Part shown: positions 45,893 to 55,484 of the stretch, one piece after another
How the letters are laid out: each line of letters starts with the position of its first letter
Numbering within the stretch: position 1 is the stretch's first letter
Source: Candidatus Dependentiae bacterium
GTDB taxonomy: Bacteria > Babelota > Babeliae > Babelales > Vermiphilaceae
Direction: 5' to 3'
NCBI GenBank assembly: GCA_040878395.1
Contig: JBBDMI010000012.1
Span: 25,151 to 89,150, forward strand
Length of the DNA stretch: 64,000 bases
Program-made: the position numbers and the translations under genes
Notes under the pieces: generated by a model
The model's input: the letters and a program-made list of their open reading frames with translations, nothing else
The model's database searches: none
What the model was told of the DNA's origin: nothing

Positions 45893-47293
45893 TTACCCTG
45901 CCTGTTTAAACATTTTCAATGCAATCTCTTTTTCTTTTTTATGGTTAACCATTGGCCGTGGATAGTTGAGTTCAGGGCTTTTGTCCGATGCCCAATTATG
46001 GATGACTTTATTATCGACATTTTCAAGTTCAGGAATCCAGCGTTTGATGTAGATGCATTCAGGATCAAATTTTTTTTGTTGTAACCAAGGGTTGAAAATC
46101 CTGAAATAGGGTTGCGGATCACAGCCTGTTGATGCTGCCCATTGCCAATTACCATTATTTACACATGGATCATAATCAACCAGTTTTTGTGCAAAATATT
46201 TTTCACCCCATAACCAATTGATATGCAGATCTTTCACCAAAAATGATGCAACAATCATGCGCGCACGATTATGCATCCAGCCTGTTTCATTCATTTGGCG
46301 CATACCGGCATCAACGATAGGAAAACCGGTTTTGCCTTCGCACCATAGCTCAAAATTTTTTTTACTAAGACTCCATGTTAATTTGTCATATTTATCTTGA
46401 AATGCATGCCCAAAAACTTTAGGCCATGCGTAGGCAATGTGATAATAAAAATCACGCCAATAAAGTTGACGAATCAAACCTTTCGGACCGGCAGCTCCGA
46501 GTGCATTGCGCATGTTCCAATAAAGCTCCCTAATCGATACAGTGCCAAATTTATTGTGAGCTGAAAGAAGTGTTGTATCAATTGCAGGTGTATTGCGGAT
46601 CTCATCATAATTTTTAAATTCGTTTAATGTCCGCATAATTTTCAGGCCATTTGTTCTGCCACCGTGCACAGCTACCCGTTCGACAGGATCAGGATGAATT
46701 TTTTCCTTTTTTAAGATTTTTTTATAGATAGTTTTATCTTCGGCAAAATCGATCTTTTTGTTATAAAAAGAGTCATAACGAAATGCATGATCTTTTGTTA
46801 CGGGAAATTGCACGGAACGCTTCCAGAATGGTGTAAATACTTTATATGGTTCGCCCGATTTGGTCAAAATCTTGCCTGGTGAATTGAGCAGCGCATCATC
46901 ATATGCATGAAATGAAACGCTATGATCTTTGCATAGTTTTTCAAGATTTTGGTCACGTTTTTTTGCATATGGCGTGTAATCTTTATTAGTAAAAACGGCA
47001 TCGATTTTTTCTTTTTTAATCAATTTTGTTACTACGTGCTCAAGCTCATCATGAAAAAGATAGAGTTTGCCGTTTCTATTTTCGACACGTTGTTGCAGAT
47101 CTTGCAATGATTCAATCATAAACTGAATGGCGTTGTCGCTGCGATACTTATTGTTTTTGCCTATTTGTTCAGGTGTAAAAACAAATATAGGAATAACTGC
47201 TTTTGATTCATTGCATGCAGCTAATAGCCCAGTGTTGTCATGTAGTCTTAGATCACGATGAAAAATAAATGCCGATTTTTTGAATTGATACAA
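45893..47293 (-). CDS. phrB: Class I CPD photolyase
   Basis: Light-driven repair of cyclobutane dimers. 466 residues. N-terminal antenna domain opening with FIFHRDLRLHDNTGL, then the FAD domain with GGRTNGLK, LYWRDFYY and the WQWAASTGCDPQPYFRIFNP block. The start is TTG at 47293: AAAAGG lies 6 bases upstream and the residues that follow align with the usual N-terminus. It heads a photolyase pair with the FeS-BCP type gene. The 128-base region upstream is shared with a divergent operon. Confidence 0.93.
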   Translation of the reverse strand: MYQFKKSAFIFHRDLRLHDNTGLLAACNESKAVIPIFVFTPEQIGKNNKYRSDNAIQFMIESLQDLQQRVENRNGKLYLFHDELEHVVTKLIKKEKIDAVFTNKDYTPYAKKRDQNLEKLCKDHSVSFHAYDDALLNSPGKILTKSGEPYKVFTPFWKRSVQFPVTKDHAFRYDSFYNKKIDFAEDKTIYKKILKKEKIHPDPVERVAVHGGRTNGLKIMRTLNEFKNYDEIRNTPAIDTTLLSAHNKFGTVSIRELYWNMRNALGAAGPKGLIRQLYWRDFYYHIAYAWPKVFGHAFQDKYDKLTWSLSKKNFELWCEGKTGFPIVDAGMRQMNETGWMHNRARMIVASFLVKDLHINWLWGEKYFAQKLVDYDPCVNNGNWQWAASTGCDPQPYFRIFNPWLQQKKFDPECIYIKRWIPELENVDNKVIHNWASDKSPELNYPRPMVNHKKEKEIALKMFKQAG

Positions 47294-47345
47294 TTTTTAC
47301 CTTTTAGAGTTTAATATTGATTTATTTACATTAATACACTATAAG

Positions 47346-47387
47346 TGTAAAAGTAAACTTAAAATAAATGTAAAAGTAAACTTAAAA
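47346..47387. repeat. Tandem direct repeat in the phrB divergent region
   Basis: The 19-base sequence tgtaaaagtaaacttaaaa occurs at 47346-47364 and again at 47369-47387, a 23-base period. It may be a regulator site shared by phrB and the 47422 operon. Confidence 0.5.
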
Positions 47388-47421
47388 AAGTATGTTTTTT
47401 TAAATTCAAAAGGAGTCGATA

Positions 47422-48942
47422 GTGAAGAAAAAACTATTAATGTTGTCACTTTTGTGTTCATTAGTGAGGGCAAATAATTTTACCGGTCATACATATCTTG
47501 CCATAAGGCCTGCATTTACATCAGATTTTCCTGAGAAAGTAAGTTTTTTTAGAAATCCAATCAAAAAATTTGGTGACAATCTTAACTATGCTTTTCAAGT
47601 AGTTCCTCTTGGAGGACAAACTACCAATGCCGGTGATTTAGCCGAATATTTTTCATTTTGTAACAAACGTTGTTTAAAAGTTGCGGCCGATGGAGCTCAA
47701 GATTTTTCAGTAGATCCTCGTGCACGTGATGTGAACTCATTTCATTTTAATATTGTTGGTGGCGATAATAATTTTGAAAGTTGTGTTTGCTTTAAACCAC
47801 GTCAATCATTTGCCGGTGCAGGTTTTGAGTATCAACAATATTTAGGCTGTGATAGCATCTGGTGGTTTGATATTTCAGCTCCAATTTTGTGGGTAAAAAA
47901 TGACATGAATCTTTGCGAAACTGTTTCACAAGAGCTAGGAGGTGATGTACCCTCAACTTCAGCAAAAAACATGACAGAAGCTTTTTCAGGTCAAAAACCT
48001 TTTGTTAATACTGTTGACGGTGAGCAAGTTGCTGCTGATGTATGGCATTTTGGTAAAATTTGTGGGCCTCAATCAAAAACTCGTTTGGGTGATATTGAAG
48101 TAAAAGTTGGTTATGATTGGGCAAACTGCGATGAATACTATGTTCGTTCATATGTAGGAATGGTGGCTCCAACAAGTAACAAACCAAATGCTGAATTCAT
48201 GTTTGAGCCGGTTGCAGGTAATGGTGCTCACTGGGGTGTTATGAGTGGTGGTTATGCAGGTGTTAAATTATGGGAATGCAATGACGAGCATGTAGTATGG
48301 GCGAACTTTGCTGCAAATGGTCGCTATCTATTTAAAAATACTCAAAAACGTTCATTTGATATAAAAGGTAAGCCTTGGTCACGTTATATGGCTGTTTTTG
48401 CAAGTGCAGAAGATGCTGCAAATAATATTCTTTCTTCCGGTATTAATCTCTTTACTCGTGCTGTTGAAGTGACGCCACGTACGCAGTTTAATTTGAATGC
48501 TGCATTGACTTATGATCGTTGTAATTGGGCCGGTGAATTAGGTTACAATATCTATGCAAAACAGGTTGAAAAAGTAAAAATAAAAGACTGTAGTGATAAA
48601 TGTAATATCATAGCATTTGAAGCTCCGGCTTTCCCTGATGTTGATGGTTCATTTACATCTGCAAATGTTATAAATAGAGCTGTTACTATTGGTGAAGATT
48701 TTGAACTTTGCCAAATGCCATATAAAGAAGCTTTAGCTCTTACTTGTTGCGATCTTGATATTATGTCAGGGACAAGCCCTTGTGCATTAACTAATATATT
48801 GTATGCAACTGGTGGCTACGATTGGAATATGTGCAATTGTTACCCAGCCTTATTAGCTGTTGGTGGTTCATATGAATTTGCGCCTGAAAATTCAGCTGTT
48901 AATCGTTGGATGGTTTGGGGTAAATGGACAGTTGCTTGGTAA
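47422..48942 (+). CDS. Cys-rich exported envelope protein, probable outer-membrane protein
   Basis: 506 residues beginning with GTG (AGGAG at 47411-47415) and a signal peptide (about 1-17). The mature chain has about 18 Cys, several in pairs (CNKRC, CVC, CC, CNCY), and alternating strand-like segments ending in an aromatic run (WGKWTVAW), as in barrel proteins. It may be disulfide cross-linked. No family recognised. First of three exported genes with 28- and 22-base gaps; RBS and spacing point to one operon. Confidence 0.65.
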   Translation: MKKKLLMLSLLCSLVRANNFTGHTYLAIRPAFTSDFPEKVSFFRNPIKKFGDNLNYAFQVVPLGGQTTNAGDLAEYFSFCNKRCLKVAADGAQDFSVDPRARDVNSFHFNIVGGDNNFESCVCFKPRQSFAGAGFEYQQYLGCDSIWWFDISAPILWVKNDMNLCETVSQELGGDVPSTSAKNMTEAFSGQKPFVNTVDGEQVAADVWHFGKICGPQSKTRLGDIEVKVGYDWANCDEYYVRSYVGMVAPTSNKPNAEFMFEPVAGNGAHWGVMSGGYAGVKLWECNDEHVVWANFAANGRYLFKNTQKRSFDIKGKPWSRYMAVFASAEDAANNILSSGINLFTRAVEVTPRTQFNLNAALTYDRCNWAGELGYNIYAKQVEKVKIKDCSDKCNIIAFEAPAFPDVDGSFTSANVINRAVTIGEDFELCQMPYKEALALTCCDLDIMSGTSPCALTNILYATGGYDWNMCNCYPALLAVGGSYEFAPENSAVNRWMVWGKWTVAW

Positions 48943-48970
48943 TACTAAATCCAATTAGGAGCAAAAAAAC

Positions 48971-50449
48971 ATGTTTAAGAAAATAGTTTTAATAAGTATG
49001 GCTTTGGCCATGCATTCTACAGCCATTTTTGGTGCAGAATGCGTAACAGCATCTAATGCACAAGTGTGTTGCGGACAAATGATTTTTGAACCGGAATCAA
49101 TTACAGATGTGCAACAGATTATTACAGATGCTGTAGCAATGAATAAGAAAGTTCGCGCAGTGGCAGCATTACACGGAAGTGTTGATGCAGTATGTGTTCC
49201 GGAAGCTCAAGATGATGATCTATGGTTAGTTAAGACTGAAAAATTAAATAGAATTCTTGAGATTGATTTAGAAAATAAGACAGTTACGCTAGAGGCTGGG
49301 GTTCCTCTTTTTTATCTTGGTCGCGAAATGGCTAAACACGGCCTTGAACCGATTGCGTTTCCGGGTGCATATGATATTACAATCGGTGGTATGGTAGCAA
49401 ATGCAGTACATGGCACTGGGCGTAAAGGTTCATATGTTGACACAGTTCTAGAAGTAACTTTGGTTGACGGACAAGGAAATATTGTAGTTATTTCAGACAC
49501 TTCAAATCCGCAGTGGTTGCCGGCAGTTCGTTGTTGTATGGGTTTGCTCGGCTTTATTTATTCAGTGAAGATTTCGCTTAATCCACAAATTAATCGTGAT
49601 TTAATTTCGGGGTTGAGTAATGTACAAAGTATTTTGCCTGCTGTAGATGAGCTTCTTGATAATAATCAAGGGTTTCAGTTTCAGTGGAATCCTTATACAT
49701 TAAATGATGTCAATCTTTCTACAACACAAGCTTTGAATTTTACTAATGACTGCAAAACAAATAATATCGTTAGAGATTATGGAAAATACGCTGGAGCAAG
49801 TTTTATTAATGGTGAGTTAGGTCAGATAAATCCTGCACCTCCTCAATTTTTATTTCCTGTAATTACAGATGCAATTGTAAGTGGCTTGGTAGGACCTCCA
49901 GGTGTTGAATTTTTCTACAAAGCTTCGCCTAATTTTCATGATCAACAAACGCCAAGTGTCATTATGGAGCTTTCAATTCCAAAAGAACAGTTAGAATCGG
50001 CCGTAGAAAAAACAAGAAATATTGCTGATGGTCTTGGTGTTGCAGATTTAGTTTTCTTTATCTTTAATGAAACACGTTTTGTACAAGATGAGAAATTCTT
50101 TGCTTATTTAAGTCCATATAATAACTTTAACCGTCCAAATGGTTCGTGGAATATGGGTATCATTACGATTGGACCACGTCCAGTTTTTGCAAATGATGAT
50201 CCAAACGTAGAAACTGAGGATGCAATTAATGCAGATCTAAGGAATTTTTACGAAACTTGGTACGACATGATGGTTGCTGATTGTGATGCGCGTCCTGTAT
50301 GGTCTAATAACCCAATGTTTTTGACATTTGCGGAATTAAATACAATGTATGGTGCAGCGAATGTTACAGCATTTAATGCAGTACGTACCACATTAGATCC
50401 AAACGATGTTTTTTTGACTCCTTATTGGGCAGATCGTTTAACTCCATAA
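48971..50449 (+). CDS. Exported FAD-linked oxidase (aldonolactone oxidase-like)
   Basis: 492 residues with a signal peptide (about 1-22). PP-loop type FAD domain (FAD_binding_4): VRAVAALHGS has a His in the position used for covalent FAD attachment in the family, followed by TVTLEAGVPLFYLGREM, IGGMVANAVHGTG and LLGFIYSVK. The C-terminus ends LDPNDVFLTPYW, as in D-arabinono/L-gulono-lactone oxidases. It would oxidise a sugar lactone or similar in the periplasm and pass electrons to oxygen. The substrate is not determined. Middle gene of the three-gene operon. Confidence 0.8.
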   Translation: MFKKIVLISMALAMHSTAIFGAECVTASNAQVCCGQMIFEPESITDVQQIITDAVAMNKKVRAVAALHGSVDAVCVPEAQDDDLWLVKTEKLNRILEIDLENKTVTLEAGVPLFYLGREMAKHGLEPIAFPGAYDITIGGMVANAVHGTGRKGSYVDTVLEVTLVDGQGNIVVISDTSNPQWLPAVRCCMGLLGFIYSVKISLNPQINRDLISGLSNVQSILPAVDELLDNNQGFQFQWNPYTLNDVNLSTTQALNFTNDCKTNNIVRDYGKYAGASFINGELGQINPAPPQFLFPVITDAIVSGLVGPPGVEFFYKASPNFHDQQTPSVIMELSIPKEQLESAVEKTRNIADGLGVADLVFFIFNETRFVQDEKFFAYLSPYNNFNRPNGSWNMGIITIGPRPVFANDDPNVETEDAINADLRNFYETWYDMMVADCDARPVWSNNPMFLTFAELNTMYGAANVTAFNAVRTTLDPNDVFLTPYWADRLTP

Positions 50450-50471
50450 TTTAGGTATTAAAGGTTAGTTT

Positions 50472-51965
50472 ATGAATAAAAAAGCACTATTATTATGTTT
50501 GTTGCAAATTACGTTTGTGCAAGCAGTAAGTCTTTTGCAATATAAGAGCTTTCTCCCGGCGAGCAATGTTGGACCTTCTTCGAATAATCCGTTTGAGTAC
50601 CATCGCTTAGAGCGAGTGGATCCATTTAGGAGTTTTGAGGTTTATTTACCAGAAGCATATAGTGCTCCTGGTAATGAAAATACTAATTTTCCAGTTTGGT
50701 ATTGGCTGCACGGTTTTGGTCAAAACTTTTCAAGTTATGCAGGCATGTTTGAAATCCTTGATCAGTTAATGGCCTCAGGTGATTTACCTCCAATGATTAT
50801 TGTTAAAGTTGATGGTAGTTTATCTACATCAACTAGTGGCGAATTGGATAATGGTTATGCAGGAAGTTTTTATATTAATTCTGCGTTTAATGGAAATTTT
50901 GAAGATTACTTTATTAACGAAGTAATTCCTTTTGTTGATTCTAACTATAGAACTATTGCAAATAAAGCGAATCGCGGAATTGCTGGCCATGAAATGGGCG
51001 GCTATGGAGCTGTAATTTTAGGTTTTAAGCATACAGATTTGTTTAGTTCAATTGTGGCCCATACGCCGGCTGACGTTGTTGCGATGGCAGATACTATTAT
51101 AAAGCCAAGTTTTTACTCTCGTGTATGGGACGAGATTCCTGCAACGGGTGATGACGCTGGAAGGGTCTTACCTTCAAATGGTGGCTATACATTTGAACTT
51201 TTTGCAGAGTCTGCAGCATTAAGTCCTGATTTGTTAAACACCTTTTCATTACAATTACCAATTGTGGTCGATGATGAATGGCGACCTGTTTTGACCAATG
51301 GTGAATTTACTATCAATAGTGATGTGGTTGAGCAGTGGTTGGAAAATGATCCGGTCACTATGATTCGTAATGATGCTGCATTACGTGAAGCATTGAAAGA
51401 TATTAAGATCTATATCGATTATGGAAAACCTGAAGATCAAACTTCATCAAATGGTGCAATTCGTTTATCACAAGAATTGAGCTGCAAAGATATACCACAT
51501 GAAACAGTGGTTTTTTCAGGAACATCATTTCCACAACGTTGTGCATTAACACCATCAAACAATCTGTTGCTGCAATTTGTTTTTCCTGCCTTACAAAGAT
51601 CAGCTGAAGTTGTTTCAGGTCAGGGATTGCAAAGTATTCCCTTTTTGATTGATTTAATTGTGCGTGCATTGGATATTCCATTTGATGATTATAATAGTAT
51701 ATCAATCAACAGGACTAATATTGGTAGTTTTATTAATAACTTTTGTGCTGGCGTACCTGCAACCGACATCAGAGATATTTTGATTAATCCTGATTTCCGC
51801 ACTTGTTTACAAGATAATGGTGTTGATCCGGATACATTTAATATTGATTATTTTGTATTGAATCAAGTGTTACAATTCAATCCACCACAATTCAATATTG
51901 TATCAGATGGATTTGCAAAGCCACTATGTTCAGCATGTAAATTGTTTTTACCACTTCCTTGTTAA
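50472..51965 (+). CDS. Exported esterase-fold protein lacking the catalytic serine
   Basis: 497 residues with a signal peptide (about 1-18). The N-terminal ~260 residues are an esterase D/PHB depolymerase-like alpha/beta hydrolase: VYLPEAYS, WYWLHGFGQNFSSYA (oxyanion hole), and RGIAGHEMGGYGAV where GHSMGG is expected. The nucleophile elbow therefore holds Glu174 instead of Ser. Codon GAA is clear in the sequence. A C-terminal ~200 residues are unassigned and Cys-containing. Either an inactive binding protein or a family with another mechanism. A strong terminator follows it, ending the operon. Confidence 0.75.
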   Translation: MNKKALLLCLLQITFVQAVSLLQYKSFLPASNVGPSSNNPFEYHRLERVDPFRSFEVYLPEAYSAPGNENTNFPVWYWLHGFGQNFSSYAGMFEILDQLMASGDLPPMIIVKVDGSLSTSTSGELDNGYAGSFYINSAFNGNFEDYFINEVIPFVDSNYRTIANKANRGIAGHEMGGYGAVILGFKHTDLFSSIVAHTPADVVAMADTIIKPSFYSRVWDEIPATGDDAGRVLPSNGGYTFELFAESAALSPDLLNTFSLQLPIVVDDEWRPVLTNGEFTINSDVVEQWLENDPVTMIRNDAALREALKDIKIYIDYGKPEDQTSSNGAIRLSQELSCKDIPHETVVFSGTSFPQRCALTPSNNLLLQFVFPALQRSAEVVSGQGLQSIPFLIDLIVRALDIPFDDYNSISINRTNIGSFINNFCAGVPATDIRDILINPDFRTCLQDNGVDPDTFNIDYFVLNQVLQFNPPQFNIVSDGFAKPLCSACKLFLPLPC

Positions 51966-51983
51966 AACTTAATTTTGGGTTAT

Positions 51984-52022
51984 ATGGTAGGATTTTTTTA
52001 AAAGAATCCTACCATGTTTTTT
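51984..52022 (+). terminator. Strong terminator after the 47422-51965 operon
   Basis: ATGGTAGGATT (51984-51994) pairs perfectly with AATCCTACCAT (52005-52015), an 11-bp stem with a 10-base loop, followed by G and TTTTTT (52017-52022). Confidence 0.9.
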
Positions 52023-52041
52023 GCAAAGGTTTTGTAATATT

Positions 52042-53034
52042 CTATCCCAATAAGCTTTGTACACAATAGGGTATATAGCTTACTCCTTTTGCGCCAAAAC
52101 CGGAAAAAATACCAATATTTTTGTATGTATTGTGCCATTTAGTAATGGGTCTATGCCCTAATGTTGTAGGGCGTATTCCTGCCTTATGGCTAATTATTTC
52201 ATAGGGAACATTAATAATTTTTTCAAGTTCAGAGCAAAGCCAATTACGGCCTTTTTCAGATGGGAATGTATCTTTATAATCTCGTTCAAAGGTTGCACCA
52301 ACATGATATAAGTTATTGCCGATTGGCAATAAGAAAACATTGCTGGAAATAATCTGCGCAATAGATTTGTTCATTTTTATAGTAAGTAGTTCACCTTTTG
52401 TCGGATTCATTTTTTCTTGATTAAAAAAGCGATTATTAATTGCCTGCAATCCGTTGCAGAAGATTATTTTTTTTGCGCATATATTTTTATAATGAATTTC
52501 ATTTTCATTGACTGTAAGTTGTGTTTCATCGAACCAATCTTCAAGATATGTATGTTTTGTTTTTAAAAGTGCACGATAGCTGTTGAGTAAAATTTCTGTA
52601 TCTACCCATCCGGTATGCTGGATTTCAATTGCATTAAATTTTTTTTTATTTATTTCGTAGCTAATTGGTTTTATGTATTGCCGGTATGCAGGGTCATCAA
52701 GGCGTTTTTGTGCATTTTTTTTTAGATCATCAGTAATAAGCAGTTTGATATAGGGAACTTGATAAAAAAAACTGATACTTAATGTTTTTTCTAATTCTTG
52801 ATAGAAGTTGGGTAATACAGGAGCAATTTCATCAGCTTGCCAAATTTTGGCTATTCTTTGACCTGCAATTGGGCTGAATATGCCGCCGGCAACGTATGAG
52901 GCTGCGTTTGGATTAAACCTGTTTATCACTAAGCATTTTTTGCCCGCTTGCATAAGTTTATACGAAAGGATTGAACCTGCCAGCCCCTGACCAATAATAA
53001 GATATTCATATTTTTTTTGATTAACTTTATTCAT
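52042..53034 (-). CDS. DAO-family FAD-dependent oxidoreductase
   Basis: 330 residues. N-terminal dinucleotide loop IIGQGLAGS (about 12-20), a middle substrate domain and a C-terminal GFGAKGVSY stretch that closes over the flavin. Members oxidise D-amino acids, glycine or sarcosine, or act in tRNA modification (MnmC-like). The exact substrate cannot be told from sequence. No signal peptide. Stands alone. Confidence 0.75.
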   Translation of the reverse strand: MNKVNQKKYEYLIIGQGLAGSILSYKLMQAGKKCLVINRFNPNAASYVAGGIFSPIAGQRIAKIWQADEIAPVLPNFYQELEKTLSISFFYQVPYIKLLITDDLKKNAQKRLDDPAYRQYIKPISYEINKKKFNAIEIQHTGWVDTEILLNSYRALLKTKHTYLEDWFDETQLTVNENEIHYKNICAKKIIFCNGLQAINNRFFNQEKMNPTKGELLTIKMNKSIAQIISSNVFLLPIGNNLYHVGATFERDYKDTFPSEKGRNWLCSELEKIINVPYEIISHKAGIRPTTLGHRPITKWHNTYKNIGIFSGFGAKGVSYIPYCVQSLLG

Positions 53035-53152
53035 GTTTATTAGTTTACCATATTTATCAAGCCCTGAATATTTGTGAAAAACCCTTATAAATAAACCCTT
53101 TACTTTGTTTTTCCACTCTTGTTAGAATGATATTATGTAAGAAGGAGGAAGT

Positions 53153-54151
53153 ATGAGAAATACAAAAAACAGATACTTTATACTGTTTGTAGCAGTTTTT
53201 AGCTATTCTTGGACGCAAGCAGCAAATTATTTGCCCAATAGCTATAATGGTGTAGCAATTACGCCGCATACTGTTTATGGGCTAATGCCGCCTATAGATA
53301 CTCAGTTAGAGTCAAAAATTAATATATGGCTGCAAAATAATAGTAGTTTAGTTGATCAGTTGCTGAATATTGGAAATCCAACAGCATGGCAACACAAGTG
53401 GCAAGGAGATTCTGACCTGTTAAAACAGTATGGATATAAGAATTTAAGTCATGATGGATACGTTGCCAGTATCCCTGAAACTGACTATTTATTTAAAATT
53501 TCAGGTCCAAAGCATCAAGTTTTGAGTATGTTGGCGACAAAAGGTTTAGTTGATGAAAAACTGTTGCAAGACAATCAATATTTGAATGAACAAGTGGCTA
53601 AGCGTTTACAAGGTCAAACGTTGCCAACTTATCAAACGGCAAGTCGTGCAGCTTATTATCTTTTGTTGAAATCTTTGCTTGAAAAAAATAGGTATCAACA
53701 TTTGCGAGTTCCTGAAACATTTTTGCTGTTTGTTCCGGGTCATGATAAAAATGTTAGCGATGGGAATGTAATACTTGTCCAAAAAATGGTTGATAATTTG
53801 CATGAACAAGGTATTTTGAATATTTCAAATGGTGCTATAAAAGAACTTTATGAAGTTATTGTTTTGGCCGGGCTTTGGAACGTTAAGGATAATCTTTTAG
53901 TCAGCAAGTCAGGAGATATGTTTATTACCAATGGACTGCATGTCATTGGCTTTGAAGAATACCCTAATATGAGTTCGAAGCATTTTTTTCATAAGAACAA
54001 AAAGATTTTCGATCAAAATCGGATCCGCGGTATAAAAGGATTGATGGATTTATTTGCTTCGGATAGCTCTAAAATTGCCTTGATAAAAGAGTTAATTGAG
54101 AATGATAATAGATTAAGTGATTGCGATAAGTCAGAGCTTTTAAAAGATTAA
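53153..54151 (+). CDS. Exported protein of unknown function (weak kinase-fold resemblance)
   Basis: 332 residues; GAAGGAGG precedes the ATG and a signal peptide (about 1-23) follows. Helix-rich. A stretch near residue 250 (GLWNVKDNLLVSKSGDMFI) and then HVIGFEEYPN has the spacing of a kinase catalytic loop and DFG region, but the Asp residues are missing. So if it is a kinase fold it is inactive, which is a guess. Followed by tspO after 28 bases. Confidence 0.55.
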   Translation: MRNTKNRYFILFVAVFSYSWTQAANYLPNSYNGVAITPHTVYGLMPPIDTQLESKINIWLQNNSSLVDQLLNIGNPTAWQHKWQGDSDLLKQYGYKNLSHDGYVASIPETDYLFKISGPKHQVLSMLATKGLVDEKLLQDNQYLNEQVAKRLQGQTLPTYQTASRAAYYLLLKSLLEKNRYQHLRVPETFLLFVPGHDKNVSDGNVILVQKMVDNLHEQGILNISNGAIKELYEVIVLAGLWNVKDNLLVSKSGDMFITNGLHVIGFEEYPNMSSKHFFHKNKKIFDQNRIRGIKGLMDLFASDSSKIALIKELIENDNRLSDCDKSELLKD

Positions 54152-54179
54152 TTATAATAATTTTTTTCGGAGAGGCGTA

Positions 54180-54653
54180 ATGGAAATATCTATTAAACTG
54201 AATTATATTGTTTTTTCATTGATCACTTTTGTGGTTTCAGTTTTAGGAAGATTTTATACAAGTGCCGGTATGCAATGGTATTACACTTTAAACTTGCCAA
54301 GTTATACTCCTCCGGGTTGGTTTATTGGAAGTGTTTGGACCGTGATTTTTGCTTTGACAACTATTGCCGTTATTATGGCTTGGAATCGATTTCAACGTGA
54401 TACTCAGTTTTGGGCAATTATGGGTTTATTTGCATTGAACGCATTTTTCAATGTTCTTTGGACCTATCTCTTTTTTTATAAACATATGATAAAGCTCTCA
54501 TTTCTTGATGCAGGTGCTCTTTTTGTAACCGTGCTTTTGCTCATTATTATGATTGGCCAACGTTCGCTTTTTATTGCAAGTTTATTGGCGCCATATTTAG
54601 GGTGGGTTGCTTTTGCCGCTTGGTTGAACCTTATGATTTGGTTTATGAATTAA
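54180..54653 (+). CDS. tspO: TspO/MBR family membrane protein
   Basis: 157 residues with five predicted helices. Family blocks are present: WYYTLNLPSYTPPGWFIGSVW near the N-terminus and FNVLWTYLFF further on, with the Trp-rich pattern. TspO binds and breaks down porphyrins and is linked to stress and host interaction. GGAGAGG lies before the ATG. It follows the 53153 gene with a short gap. Confidence 0.88.
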   Translation: MEISIKLNYIVFSLITFVVSVLGRFYTSAGMQWYYTLNLPSYTPPGWFIGSVWTVIFALTTIAVIMAWNRFQRDTQFWAIMGLFALNAFFNVLWTYLFFYKHMIKLSFLDAGALFVTVLLLIIMIGQRSLFIASLLAPYLGWVAFAAWLNLMIWFMN

Positions 54654-54729
54654 TTAACACTTTTTTCTTTTACGGTTTATAGAGTATACTCCTTTCTAAA
54701 ACACATATCTTTTATCTGAAAGAAAAAAT

Positions 54730-55404
54730 ATGAAACAGCGTATTCTCGGTTTATTATTGTTGCTTGTCTCTTTAATAATTTATGGATTGGATGATCAAAA
54801 TTTGAGCGTAGTAATTCAATCGATAATAGATAATGATTTGAAAACATTTAATGAGCATTTTGTGCCAGACTTAGTCAAAAAAGTTATTGTTTATGAGGGT
54901 GATTATATTGATCTACTTGGAATTGCTTCACAGGGCAAAAGTTCAAATACATCGATTTTTATTAAAAAAATTATTCAAGAAGGTGGAGATCCAAACCGAA
55001 GCAAATTCTATAGACCTATGCCCACAAGGCATATACGTCGGCTTGATGGATCCTTGGAAGCAATATCTGAAGTGCAAAGTATAAAGACATTATTTCCTCT
55101 TGAACGAGCGATTAGAGCAGGGAATGTATTGGCGGTTGAATCATTGCTCAAATGTGGTGCGAATATTGAACAAACATCTGTATCGCAATCAATATGGGAA
55201 AAACTATTTTGTCCAAAACCAACTCCACTATCTCAAGCTCAAAAATATGAATCAATGGCAAGCACTCGCTTATCTATTCATGCATCGGGACCTTTGCAAG
55301 TGCCCGGTACGCGGGCAGAATACATGCAAATTGTTGTACTATTGCAACAACATCTTGCGCAACAAGGATTAGAAAAGAGTGAATATAGTTGTTCTGTTCA
55401 GTAA
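54730..55404 (+). CDS. Exported ankyrin-repeat protein, paralogue 1
   Basis: 224 residues with a signal peptide (about 1-19). One clear ankyrin unit near residues 118-146 (PLERAIRAGNVLAVESLLKCGANIEQ) and weaker ones before it (IDLLGIAS, GGDPNRS). Such exported repeats are used by intracellular bacteria to act on host proteins. It begins 76 bases after tspO. A tandem paralogue follows with the same architecture and a matching PGTRAEYxQI block near the end. Confidence 0.7.
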   Translation: MKQRILGLLLLLVSLIIYGLDDQNLSVVIQSIIDNDLKTFNEHFVPDLVKKVIVYEGDYIDLLGIASQGKSSNTSIFIKKIIQEGGDPNRSKFYRPMPTRHIRRLDGSLEAISEVQSIKTLFPLERAIRAGNVLAVESLLKCGANIEQTSVSQSIWEKLFCPKPTPLSQAQKYESMASTRLSIHASGPLQVPGTRAEYMQIVVLLQQHLAQQGLEKSEYSCSVQ

Positions 55405-55484
55405 TTTTTGATACATATTTTTTCTTTTTTATATTTTTAAAGTATAATGTTTTGAATATAAACATTTTTATGCGAAAGAGTGAT

